Shown in pieces: positions 33,662 through 43,627 of a stretch of DNA of 64,000 nt (within the stretch, counting starts at the first letter, position 1; every line of letters begins with the position of its first letter). This DNA comes from Brettanomyces bruxellensis (lineage: Eukaryota > Ascomycota > Pichiomycetes > Pichiales > Pichiaceae). The notes below the pieces were generated by a model. It saw nothing but the letters and a program-made list of their open reading frames with translations, had not been told where the DNA came from and ran no database searches. Where the stretch lies: the NCBI RefSeq assembly GCF_011074885.1, contig NC_054690.1, forward strand, positions 1,369,001 to 1,433,000. Reading direction: 5' to 3'. Both the position numbers and the translations under genes were made by a program.

Positions 33662-33929
33662 ACCGTCTGCATTTAAGCTATATGCGGGTAGATTAAATAA
33701 GAATAAAACATTTAATTAGGTACATTCATTAAGGCGATAAGCGTAGAAAAGATTTCTCAGATCCCTCAGTTGGTGATCTACCTCATACTGGAGGTCGAAA
33801 TAGGAGCATAAGAAAGCATATGCAAACAAGCATGGAAGTAAACTGCACAGAACTCGAAATCCTACCCGCACATATTTGATTGAAACCATATGGGCAGGGA
33901 AATATGCTTCAAGACATATGCTATCGTCT

Positions 33930-34220
33930 TCACACAAAGTGGTTGAATGTAATGTATAGCACAATAAAAACTCCAACACCAATGGCAACCATTCTGGTCA
34001 TTTTCGGATTCGAATTCACGACTCTCTTTAATTTATGTGCACCATGCTTTATCTCATCAGAGAGCCTTGTCATTGTTCCTGACATTGTGTTTAATGTTGT
34101 GGAATCCTCTTGTGCATATCCATTGATCTCATTGGCGATATCTTTGAAAGTCGAAATCTTATTGGCTAGCATGTGGAACTGCTGGTCATTTTCTTGTTCT
34201 AATTGCGATGCCCTCGACAT
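33930..34220 (-). CDS. SFT1: Golgi SNARE Sft1
   Basis: 96 aa from the ATG at 34218-34220 (S. cerevisiae Sft1 is 97 aa). A frame three codons longer begins with TTG and is not used. A short N-terminus leads into one Qc-SNARE helix with LANKISTFKDIANEI and LSDEIKHGAHKLKRV, then a C-terminal anchor (MVAIGVGVFIVLYITF) that stops four residues later. No intron is needed, whereas the S. cerevisiae gene has one. Sft1 works in intra-Golgi retrograde fusion with Sed5, Gos1 and Ykt6. Confidence 0.9.
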   Translation of the reverse strand: MSRASQLEQENDQQFHMLANKISTFKDIANEINGYAQEDSTTLNTMSGTMTRLSDEIKHGAHKLKRVVNSNPKMTRMVAIGVGVFIVLYITFNHFV

Positions 34221-34939
34221 ATTAGTCAAACTAGAGATAGGTGTGTTTTGAGTCTAATTTCTTTTACGAATACACTTTGAACAATCTGTGTTGTACAAAT
34301 GTTCTGAAGTTCAGTTCATCTTTTTGCCGTTCTTGTTTACGCCAGAAAAAGATGACTTGTCGTATTGGACGATCGACGATTATTTTACATCGACGCGTAA
34401 ATGTATAGTGAAACGTCGATTGGCCCCCTTGTCTTTTATCCAGGTTAACATAAAATGACTGCAACCATATACACAGTTACCTTAATTGAATAATATAATT
34501 TGGAGACACCAAAAATGTATTTATGATGTACAATCATATACTTTAGTCCCATGTTCTATATATCGGGTATCTAGCCTCCATTTCTGGTGTATACTGTTAC
34601 TTATTTACCATTTCATGCAAATCACGTGTTGAGTAACGTTTTCAGGACAGATCACACCTTACACCTCCACGCATTTCAGGTTCTGGAAATTTAGATAAAA
34701 AAACAACGGGCGTGACAGCTTTTTTTTTCTTGCCGCGTACCCAGCGAAATCTCAGGCCAATTTTTTTTTCCTCTATTTTTCAATTTTTTTTAGGTTAGTG
34801 AGAGTAAAAGTTTCGAGCGCTGAACAGATAGGAAAGCGAGATTCTACACCAATACAAGACTAAACACCTTATTCGCTTCAAGAGAACGAACCTTTGCCGG
34901 AGAGTCTATTATCAATAACCCATTCACACAATAATCGAA
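34221..34939. other. Divergent promoter SFT1/RPL14
   Basis: 720 bp. T-rich tracts at 34719-34728 and 34760-34792 precede RPL14, as is usual for ribosomal protein promoters. An ACACCTCCACGC element near 34661-34672 is loosely Rap1-like but not a convincing match. Confidence 0.5.
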
Positions 34940-35822
34940 ATGGCTACTGAAACTAACGTTAAGACCACCACTTGGAGATTGGTCCAGGTTGGAAGAGTTG
35001 TTTTGGCTGAGAAGAAACTCGCTGTTATAGTTGAGATTATTGACCAGAAGAGAGTAAGTAACAGCAATTTGGATGAGCTTTGAGTCTGTACATACGTTTG
35101 AACCACATTTTGAAAAACGAGACATCAACGGGAAGGTTGTCTTTGTTGAAATGCAGTATCAATATGGAAGAATCAATAAAGAATTTTGATGAAAACTTTT
35201 TTCAGAGGTAATATTACTGTGACAAGGATAAGAGCAGCTTTAGTTCAGCAAAGGCTTTGAGCATCATTTTGGTGGAATACTAGGCAGTCGGAATATGACC
35301 ATATTTGTTGAAAGAATGGATTGACATGTTAGTATCATTGTGGATGAAATAAAACTATCAACAGGGTAAATAAAAGTGAAGAGTACTTAGCTCGCAGACG
35401 ATTCAGAACAGAAAGCAGCAGACATTGAAAATGTGAAAATGTACAGTACACAAACAGAGAATACGAAGATGGGAATGAATACATTCCAATATTGTATTGG
35501 AACAGACATACTAACTATTATCATTCTTTACTTTTAGGCTTTGATCGACGGTCCACACATCCAAAGACAGGCTATTGGCTTCAGCAAGATTACCTTGACC
35601 CCATTGGTCTTGGCTGATCTTTCAAGAGGATCCAGAACTGCCACTGTGGAGAAGAAGTGGAAGGCTGCTGATATTGACGGAAAATGGAAGAAGACTTCAT
35701 GGGCTAAGAAGATTGCTCGTAAGGAGAGAAGAGCACAGCTTACAGACTTTGAGAGATTCCAGGTTATGGTTTTGAAGAAGCAGAGAAACTACGCTGTCAA
35801 GAAGGCTTTGGCTAAGGCTTAA
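34940..35822 (+). CDS. RPL14: 60S ribosomal protein eL14 (two exons)
   Basis: Exon 1 is 34940-35053 (38 codons) and exon 2 is 35538-35822; 132 aa in total versus 138 in S. cerevisiae. The intron falls at the same point as in yeast RPL14, after VEIIDQKR. Hallmarks are the N-terminal [29 protein letters not shown] and the C-terminal [16 protein letters not shown]...KKALAKA. Oddly, the KOW loop after RVVLAEK lacks about five residues (the usual G-x-x-x-G before KLAVIVEI), and the LIDGP loop is two residues shorter. The protein sits on the 60S surface near uL6. Confidence 0.95.
35054..35537 (+). other. RPL14 intron
   Basis: 484-nt phase-0 intron: GTAAGT at 35054-35059, TACTAAC at 35509-35515 and TTTTAG ending at 35537, 23 nt after the branch A. 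The interior shows no convincing C/D or H/ACA snoRNA. Confidence 0.95.
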
Positions 35823-36246
35823 GCGAGGTTTTGTATAAATCACGAATTTTATATGTAGCCTTGTGTGTTTTTAATGGTTCATAATACATAACAACCACTT
35901 TTGTGTTCTTGCCGGGTTTACGGGCCTTGCAAATTAATCTAAAATCTGAATCTAGAGATGTTTTGTAGTACGAAGTGTTGATGTTTATATAATTTCTCGG
36001 TAATAGTACTACGGTCGTTCCAATTAAAACTTGGAAAATATATATTGAAGTAAATTAACATATTGCTTATGTTATAACTGTCGGTCCTGGTCTCATCGCA
36101 AAGCAAATTGCACATCTTCAAAGAATTTACCAGCTCCCCGTCACAATTCATAATCATGTCATTAAAAAGTAAAGTGATGCGACTTAACGCACCAAGCAGA
36201 GGCATACATATATATACACAGAAGATAATACACTAATAGCACAGAT
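35823..36246. other. Convergent 3' flanks of RPL14 and BYE1
   Basis: 424 bp, AT-rich; nothing recognised. Confidence 0.6.
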
Positions 36247-38772
36247 TCAAGAAGCTAACTGATCCATAATGGAAGCAAGAGGCTCATTAAACGATTCTTT
36301 CTTAGACTCCAAGATATAGTCCAAATTCTTCCTAGCGACAAACACGATAAACATCTTCTTATCGTTAGCTTCATACTCCTCCTCTGGCTCGTTTTCCTTC
36401 TCTTTCTCCAGCTTCCGGAAAAGTTTGTCTCTGTCGAAAAAGTCCAGGAAAGATGGAACTTTGAAGCCATTCAACGTCTCATCACGTGATAGACAAACTA
36501 TGTAGCAATCTTTAACGTACTCAGGTCTACCGTCCAGAACTCCAAACTTTCTCAGAGAATGAAAGTAGTTCCAGACTCTCATGAAGGTAAAAATGTTTGC
36601 CTGTGTTTCGACGGGTGATATATCTTCGTCCGTGTATGGAACGAGTTCATCCATGTAGAAATCTCTTGATTGAATCACCTTCATAAGATAATCGTCTGCC
36701 GTAGACATTGAAAGTCTTCCAGCGTTGAACAATCCGTTTGAGCCCGATTTCATCTCTGCCAACATCTTTTTGGCCTTGGAAACTAGATTTCCTTTGTGCT
36801 TTTCGGTTGCTGTACTGCATTTAAACAGAGCCTTGGTGGTAATGATTCCAGCACCAGGGAATTCAAGTTTTCCCGTCCAAATTGTGGGGTCAACTGTAAT
36901 TGTATCGAGTGGATCGTAGTCATAATCATCATTATCATCAACACTCTCTTCTTTTTTTTTGCTCTCATTTGCTTCATCCTTCGCACTGCCCTTATCACTT
37001 TCCTTTGTATCGTTATCATCTCTCTCCTTCCCACTTTTTCCCTCATGCATATCAGGCTTGGCACTAACACCTTCTAAAATCTTGTTGAACTCATCATCAT
37101 CATCAATCTCATCAGCGTCTCCGGAAGATTTCCCCTTCTGAAGTCCATCATCAACAGTGAACTGACTCTCATCTTCATCCTCAAAATTGCCGGTCATGGG
37201 GATCGAAAAGGCGACACTTTGAGGAACTTTCTTTCTTTGCACACTGTCATCTTCTTCCCCATTACCATTCATAACACCCAACATACCAACAGTCTCCAAC
37301 TCCTTTTCCTTTTTAGCCTTCAACTTGCGTTCTCTTTCCTCCCGTAGATTCTCGATCTCTTCTAAACGAGCATCTTCTACCGATTTCTTACCAAACTCAT
37401 CAGTTTCAACAATTTCCTCACCACGATGAGTTCTGCGTATTCTAACTCTTTCATTTGTATCAGGAAGAATTGTCTGGTTCATGGATTGCTTCTTCACCTC
37501 ATTCGCGAGCTCCTTATAATCGTCTCTCATCATCTCTTCGGGTGTAAGACGGACGATCGAAGCAAAGTTGAACCCGTTCTTCACAATCTTATCCATAAGG
37601 TTTGCTTTCCCGAGGTTAAATATCAATGTCCGCGATCTTTTCACATACTCATCCAATCCTCTATTTCCGGCCGCTGCTGGAAATGCATTATAAAGCTCTT
37701 CTTCCAAGTTCTTTGCCCACTTATCAGGATTTTCTTCATTCTGTAAATCCTTACTGAGTGTCTCAAGCTTTGCTTTGAACTTTCTTGCAAACTGCTGAGT
37801 CACAGAAGATCTTGTTTTCGTGATTCTATCCAAGACTGAAGAATTTTTAACTGCAGAGTTCTTGTCTTTCTCCTTTCTTGCTTGCGGCTTCGACTTATCG
37901 GCCGGCTCTTTTGTCACATTCTTCTTTTTTGGTGTTTCATCTGGCGTATCAACATAGTCAGCATCGTCTTTTTCAGCATCAGTTGCTTTTTCTATACTTT
38001 CAGAAACATCACCTTCTTCTTTACTATCCTCGAGTTTTTCTACACGGACGTTCGTTTTAGAATTATCAGCACTTATATTATCAGCATCTGCCTCTTTTTT
38101 TTCTTCTTCTTTTTTCTCTCCCTTCATCTCCTCAATCTTCTTTTCGTTATCAATATTCTCTCCATCAGTCTTCTCTTCACCATTCTTTTCTTCATCGTTA
38201 TTCTCCCCATTTTCCTCTTCCTCACCTTTTTCCTTTTTCTCCTTCTTTAAAGGTGCTTCCTCTTCTTCCAAAATATAATCTTCCTTCTTCATACGCTTTC
38301 CTTTTCTCATCAGATCAATATATCCACTCCATGTCAACTTAAGCTCTAGGCTGGCATATTTTGGATTTTCTGCATCGCACACATTGCACATATAATGTTC
38401 AGGAATCAGCTTGTCGTCCTCAGTGCCAAGTAAACACTTCGAATGTTGCCATAACTTGCATTTTTCACATTGAATCATAAGTCCTGTATCTTCCTCCTCG
38501 TTATAATTCAGGTCTGTAGTTCCACACGGTAAGCAGCAAACACCGTCACTTGTAATTCTTAATTTTTTTGCTACTTCAGCCCAACCAGCATCGTTTGCCG
38601 TTCTGTATCTCTTATTGGCAATGCTGGTTTTTTCATCATCTGAAACCTTTCGTTTCTTGCCTCTTTTCCCCTTAGTTAATGCAGCCATTTCCACACTCTC
38701 CAGCTTTTCGAGTTCCTGCAATCTTTTGTTCTTGCCTTTATTCTTCCTGGATGAGCTACGAATTCCCGCCAT
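36247..38772 (-). CDS. BYE1: Bye1-type transcription regulator (PHD, TFIIS-like domain, SPOC)
   Basis: 841 aa (S. cerevisiae 594). A PHD finger at about residues 79-133 has the full Cys4-His-Cys3 set (CCLPC, CEKC, WQHSKC, CNVC). A long K/E-rich disordered linker covers about 165-310. The TFIIS central-domain-like region is at about 315-440 (VLDRITKTRSSVTQQFARKF), and a SPOC-like domain follows at about 630-780 (TIWTGKLEFPGAG). Bye1 binds H3K4me3 through its PHD finger and the Pol II jaw through the TFIIS-like domain. The extra length over yeast lies in the charged linkers. It is fourth in the conserved CAP1-SFT1-RPL14-BYE1 block. Confidence 0.93.
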   Translation of the reverse strand: MAGIRSSSRKNKGKNKRLQELEKLESVEMAALTKGKRGKKRKVSDDEKTSIANKRYRTANDAGWAEVAKKLRITSDGVCCLPCGTTDLNYNEEEDTGLMIQCEKCKLWQHSKCLLGTEDDKLIPEHYMCNVCDAENPKYASLELKLTWSGYIDLMRKGKRMKKEDYILEEEEAPLKKEKKEKGEEEENGENNDEEKNGEEKTDGENIDNEKKIEEMKGEKKEEEKKEADADNISADNSKTNVRVEKLEDSKEEGDVSESIEKATDAEKDDADYVDTPDETPKKKNVTKEPADKSKPQARKEKDKNSAVKNSSVLDRITKTRSSVTQQFARKFKAKLETLSKDLQNEENPDKWAKNLEEELYNAFPAAAGNRGLDEYVKRSRTLIFNLGKANLMDKIVKNGFNFASIVRLTPEEMMRDDYKELANEVKKQSMNQTILPDTNERVRIRRTHRGEEIVETDEFGKKSVEDARLEEIENLREERERKLKAKKEKELETVGMLGVMNGNGEEDDSVQRKKVPQSVAFSIPMTGNFEDEDESQFTVDDGLQKGKSSGDADEIDDDDEFNKILEGVSAKPDMHEGKSGKERDDNDTKESDKGSAKDEANESKKKEESVDDNDDYDYDPLDTITVDPTIWTGKLEFPGAGIITTKALFKCSTATEKHKGNLVSKAKKMLAEMKSGSNGLFNAGRLSMSTADDYLMKVIQSRDFYMDELVPYTDEDISPVETQANIFTFMRVWNYFHSLRKFGVLDGRPEYVKDCYIVCLSRDETLNGFKVPSFLDFFDRDKLFRKLEKEKENEPEEEYEANDKKMFIVFVARKNLDYILESKKESFNEPLASIMDQLAS

Positions 38773-39668
38773 ACTTATTTAACCAAGCAAACGTAGATTA
38801 AGAGGCACCAGTCGTAATTCTAAAGGTAGTGGAGAAGAGAAAGAAAGTAAAGTATATCGTCCACCAGGAAAGCAAAAATTGTTTTCTGATTTAAGGTCTG
38901 TCCAGAAACAAAGAGTATGCCTGGACACTAGTACTAGTAGATAGATAATTATAAGCAAAATTACTGGCGATCCAGAGATTTGAATATGTGTATAAACTGC
39001 AAGGGACATCTTGGGATATGATATGGATGGGAAAAGTTGCAGTTCAGACTCCGGCGAATTTTTTGAATATTGTTTCCACTGTTTGATTTTTTTTTCTCTC
39101 CCCCATTTTTTCGTCTTTTTCTTCTCCTGAATTTGCGGCTGAAGGCATTTTCGCACTAATGAGCAAGCAAGAAAACAATATAGGCTCTTGCTTAACACAT
39201 TAGGGTACAAATGATATTTCTCCTTGAAATGTTCGTATAAGAATGTATCAATTGGCAGAGACTTTTAAGTAGTATATATTGACCCATTTTAGGGCTGATG
39301 TATGCCTAGTTTCAGTAATTATTGGTCTGATATATTTCTAGCACTGATAAGCATCTTCCGGATTTTTTCGTGTATCTTAGATTTATCAGTGGTAGCGCGA
39401 GCTACACGAAATTCGATTTTCATATTTCCGTAAACAGTCCTTATCATATTTATATTTGACCAAACGTGAGTAACTGAAGTACAAAGTAAGGAGTACGGAC
39501 AATTCGTAAACTTCTTTACGTCTTGAAGCAAGAGGTCGAGTGTGCAGATTTTCAGCCAGCAATCAGATTTATCAATTTGTACCAACAATCAGAAGCCACA
39601 GGTAGACCAGACCTGCTCAACTATTTATCTACTGATCAGAATTAAAAAAAAAGAGGTAAGAAAACAAC
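38773..39668. other. Divergent promoter BYE1/TFC1
   Basis: About 900 bp. A small palindrome ACTAGTACTAGT lies near 38926; nothing else recognised. Confidence 0.55.
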
Positions 39669-41432
39669 ATGTCATACGCTCCCTCATATAAGTTGGATAT
39701 TCCAAGCTATTTGTCCATTGAATACCCACTCAGGGTGAAGGATATAAGCAAAGCAATCAAAATGGTTGGAGGATCGACAAAAATTAGCCAATGCTTCATT
39801 GATCCCGAGATGAAACTTCAACTAAAACTCAGACCAGGAGATCCATATTCTCATCCTGTCAACTCGTCAAAAATTACCTCAGATGAAAACGTCTTGTTCA
39901 GGTTGAGGATCCCGAAACGTATCATGGACAAACACACGGGGGATGTACAATCTGCACTTGAAGAATGCGAGAAAGAAGGAAAAAAGTACTATGCTGAAGC
40001 AGTTGGAATGATCTCTAAGACTTACCGTTTTCGGGCATTGGCAGACTTCCAAATGATAATGAAGCGGTCGCCATTTATGCAGCAGTTCGAGTCATCGCTG
40101 AATTCAGGGAATTTGGACCAAATCAAGCATCTTTCTGCATCCATACAGCAAGATTTTGCGCAAAAGCAGAAATACACAAATACAAACATGGACTTCCCGC
40201 CTTTGGTCCGATATGCGAGGGCAGATGTGCCGTTCAACTACAGGTACAGCGGAAATTTGCTGCTAGATGAACGTGGCGAGTGGCAGAACAAGGCTGTGAA
40301 GCTACACACAATATTTGTTCACTGGGGAGAAAAACCGCCTCGGACATTTGATCCTCTTCTTCAGGAGGAGTATGACAAGGCTGTACGTGACTACACCACA
40401 TTAAAAGATACTGTTCCTGAGAGGTTGGCGAACGAGTCGCCGGTGTTTTATTTTTTGGAGTGTATGAAGTTGCTTCGCAAACTGTTTGAAATGAAGCCGG
40501 TTTGGCTCAGAAGACACATTTATTGGATGCTCCCGGAGAAATTTAGGACCCAGCTACGGTACGCATTGCCTTATGTGGCGTACACAACCACAAAGGGACC
40601 CTGGAGGCAGTCTTTTATCAAGTTTGGATATGATCCATCGAAAAATCCAGAAGCTGCACTTTTTCAGGTGGAGGCATTTAGGAGCAACCGAAGTCACGTG
40701 AGCGACAGCAATGTCAAACGGATGCTGGATAAGAAGGAGGACGTTTTCATTATTCCGGAGACGTTGTACCAGTATCTTGATGATTTTAGCAATCCAAAAT
40801 CCGAGTTGAACGGTATGAATATCGGAAAAGTGCCCAGGCAGTTTTTCTTTGACGGAGAGAATCCAACGAGTGCCGTTTCATTCCAGATCGGTGATATCAT
40901 GGACAAAGACGTCAAGAAGATTATTCGGAGTGCCAATATTGAGCATACTTGTCATGAGGGGTCCGGATGGTTTGATTGGGTGACAATTTGCCAACTTCGA
41001 GCTGTGATAAAGTACAAGATGCGTTGCATTAATGAGGGGAAGCCGATTTTGGAAACTAGGGTGGTTGAGCTATCTCAGAGGACCCAGTTCTCGAAAAACC
41101 AGTATGTTCATATTCGTTCCGATAGTGACAATGAGGATGATAGAGATGCTTACGGTGAGGAAGATGAGGATACTGATGAGAATGAGAACGAGGACGAGGA
41201 AGTTGATGAAAATGGAAATGGGAATGAAGGTGGAGATGAGGATGAAAATGAGAACGAGAATGAAGAAGAAGAAAGCACAAATACTAAGGGGAAAACCAAC
41301 CAGGACGGGAAAAAATGCCAAGGAAAGGATGAGGATCTTCTCACCAGACTCGAGAAGTACAATCCGAAAAGCAGACATGTGATTGAAGGTCTCGAGGCAT
41401 TGATAAAGCAGGAAGATCTAGAGAGCAATTAA
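39669..41432 (+). CDS. TFC1: TFIIIC tau95 subunit
   Basis: 587 aa (S. cerevisiae Tfc1 is 649). The N-terminus (LSIEYPLRVKDISKAIKMVG) and the central IFVHWGEKPPRTFDP, RRHIYWMLPEKFR and RQSFIKFGYDP blocks match the tau95 family, which contacts the A box of tRNA and 5S genes and forms a dimerisation module with Tfc7. The tail (about residues 485-555) is extremely acidic with E/N/D repeats encoded by GAT/GAG triplets, consistent with the acidic C-terminus of tau95. There is no intron. Confidence 0.92.
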   Translation: MSYAPSYKLDIPSYLSIEYPLRVKDISKAIKMVGGSTKISQCFIDPEMKLQLKLRPGDPYSHPVNSSKITSDENVLFRLRIPKRIMDKHTGDVQSALEECEKEGKKYYAEAVGMISKTYRFRALADFQMIMKRSPFMQQFESSLNSGNLDQIKHLSASIQQDFAQKQKYTNTNMDFPPLVRYARADVPFNYRYSGNLLLDERGEWQNKAVKLHTIFVHWGEKPPRTFDPLLQEEYDKAVRDYTTLKDTVPERLANESPVFYFLECMKLLRKLFEMKPVWLRRHIYWMLPEKFRTQLRYALPYVAYTTTKGPWRQSFIKFGYDPSKNPEAALFQVEAFRSNRSHVSDSNVKRMLDKKEDVFIIPETLYQYLDDFSNPKSELNGMNIGKVPRQFFFDGENPTSAVSFQIGDIMDKDVKKIIRSANIEHTCHEGSGWFDWVTICQLRAVIKYKMRCINEGKPILETRVVELSQRTQFSKNQYVHIRSDSDNEDDRDAYGEEDEDTDENENEDEEVDENGNGNEGGDEDENENENEEEESTNTKGKTNQDGKKCQGKDEDLLTRLEKYNPKSRHVIEGLEALIKQEDLESN

Positions 41433-41773
41433 GATAAATACGAGAGTGAGTAAGATGGAAAATTCACTGGGATGAAATCCATTACTACAGCTTTAAAGCT
41501 TCTGTCATCACCAGCACACCAAACACTTCTAATAGGTAACACTACTACAGTAAATGTAAGATATCTACAATAGCACAGTCCCTGGTATGCTTTTAGTGTA
41601 TTTATAATATTGCAAAAGTATAGTTCGTGAATTTCCTCTATATGATTAGCAGTAACAGACCCCCCAAAGATGAGTAGAAATAGAAAAATCAATGTAAAAT
41701 CATAACAAAAGGATTAAAGCCCAACGCTAGTGCGGATATGCTGAGCTTGCGTCGTATATATCTTGGCAGGAAG

Positions 41774-42302
41774 CTAATTCGTAGGTGCAGGATTTGTGAT
41801 CTCTGCTATCTTTGGCTCTGTCTGCGTTTTGGCTTCTTTTGATTTCAGGTCAAAAATGTAGTCGAGTATCTGTTTATTGCTATCACCCAAGCTCCGCCTC
41901 CAGCGGCTGATTCTGACTAACTGTGCACTTGCAACTGCGGCAAGGAAGAAATTCACTGATGCTAGCAAGTAGTTCTTTGGCTTAATAATACATGCCCATC
42001 TTGTCCATATGGCACCTGTAGCGAATAACGATAATTCCTGTGTAGCCGACACTTTATCAACTGGACGGATCATCTCACCTGCTCCTGCAATAACCAAGCC
42101 CCATTTCATCATAGGTGCCTTTAAAATATTTCGTGTTGTTAGTAAACCGTTCGCCTTTAGATGTAAAAATGCTCAGCAAAATTAACCACCCAAATTTGTT
42201 GAGCTTACCCTATATCAATATGGAACAAGAACTTACCCAGAAATGCACGGTTTTCGGTCCGGTAGGAGAATTCAGAAATGCCCTGAATGCTGCACTTGAC
42301 AT
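41774..42302 (-). CDS. MPC2: Mitochondrial pyruvate carrier subunit (two exons)
   Basis: Exon 1 is 42302-42237 (22 codons, including the conserved FLNSPTGPKTVHFW) and exon 2 is 42118-41774, beginning APMMKWGLVIAG; 136 aa in total. The join restores the invariant TGPKTVHFWAP...KWGL signature of MPC2/MPC3. Two to three membrane helices follow, with IWTRWACIIKPKNYLLASVN matching the yeast protein almost residue for residue. The protein pairs with MPC1 to import pyruvate across the inner mitochondrial membrane. The first exon is only 66 nt, so an unspliced reading would miss the true start. MPC2 versus MPC3 cannot be told apart here. Confidence 0.95.
42119..42236 (-). other. MPC2 intron
   Basis: 118-nt phase-0 intron: GTAAGT at 42236-42231, TACTAAC at 42144-42138 and AAAG ending at 42119, 20 nt after the branch A. 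Confidence 0.95.
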
Positions 42303-43627
42303 TTTGCCTCTTGTATGTGTTTATTCTGTTTAAAGTATAAGTAGAAATGGTTTTCTCTCAAAGATTCGATGATGTCAGATTCGATGACTAAATCTGAGCA
42401 ACAGTTTTTTTTTTTTTTTTTTGGCCTCAAAAAGTGAAAAAAGCGATGCCCTTAAGAAATTGATCGTGGAAGAAAGTTAAATCAGCAAAAGATATCAGGT
42501 CTTAAAGTAAAATAGAAGGGAAGAGTATACAAGAGGACAGATGATATACCGTTGTCAGAAAATATGTACGGAATATATAAAAGAAAAGTAGGAAAATAAA
42601 AAAAAGATCAGAAATAAAAAAAATAATAATGAAAAGCAAAAAGAACAAATCAACCTCATTTCGGCATGACCACTATTCACAAAATCGGGAAAAAATAAAA
42701 AAGCGAGGGGGGAGAAAAAACAAATTGCCGACTTCCCCGTAAGGCATCGGCCTAAAAATGCGGAGCCCCACCTCGAAGTCTAAGAAAAACATTTAGAATA
42801 ATAGGCGGCATATTGGAAACAAAGGAAGAAAAAAAATTGACCGGCGAGTATTTTTGCAGACATCACAAATTATAGCAGTGTATGGATATAGAAGTAAGCG
42901 CGGAGCTCGAATCTCCGACTTACGGGCAACTAAATAACTTATCATTATTTTTTGTGCTTACCCCACCATTCATCGGATTCGTTGTAAGTTGCCCATTAAA
43001 GGGAGATTGTTCAATGACGTGAGCGGATATCAGACTGGAAACTGCCGAGATGCCGAACGCTCGATGGGTTTCGGAATATAATTTGGGAAAACTTTGGTCG
43101 ATATGATGGTAATTATCCTTTTCAGCCCGATCCAGGGTTGTTTTGAAATTTCAGTTTTGTATTATCTTCTTTCACAGAAAAGCACGGAAAATATTCACAG
43201 GCATCATGCCATAATGTAGTTTATGACTTTTAAGAATTCTTCCTTTTCTCTAAAAGTTACGATATAGTTATTCCGCCTGCTATAACGGTTCTATCCGACC
43301 AAGATTTATTAGGCTCAACGTGTATTTGTTAATCTTTTTATGTTTGTTGGGCTTTCGCTGTGTTTCTTACATTTTCTTACGGCTGTAGTGTTTCTTACGC
43401 TTTAAGTTGGGTTTCTTTTCTTGCACTTAATTAGATACAAATTATGATGGTGTTCCAACGAGGAATGACTAAAATGTCCATTCATCTTTACACCAGTTGT
43501 GCGACAGTGATAAGCAGTAGCTAGCGAAATAAACGCGATTGAGGACAGAAAAAGCGATCTAACCAGCCAATAAAGGATAATTCTCTTCCAGTATTAATTA
43601 ACTCTATTTCCAAACCTACCACTTTTA
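42303..43627. other. Spacer between MPC2 and the coiled-coil gene
   Basis: 1.3 kb. It contains two 11-bp direct repeats AGATTCGATGA (42362-42372, 42377-42387) just upstream of MPC2, a run of about 20 T near 42402-42421, and a GC-rich hairpin zone at 42894-42994. No gene is recognised. Confidence 0.6.

Noticed and set aside
34221..34229. Three-codon extension of SFT1
   Set aside because: It begins with TTG; the next ATG gives a length of 96, matching the family.
35054..35537. snoRNA inside the RPL14 intron
   Set aside because: TGATGAA occurs at about 35187 but no box D, terminal stem or H/ACA pattern accompanies it.
42894..42961. Minus-strand tRNA reading of the hairpin near 42.9 kb
   Set aside because: T-arm and six of seven acceptor pairs form, but no D-arm, no box A and no paired anticodon stem are present; kept only as a structural finding.
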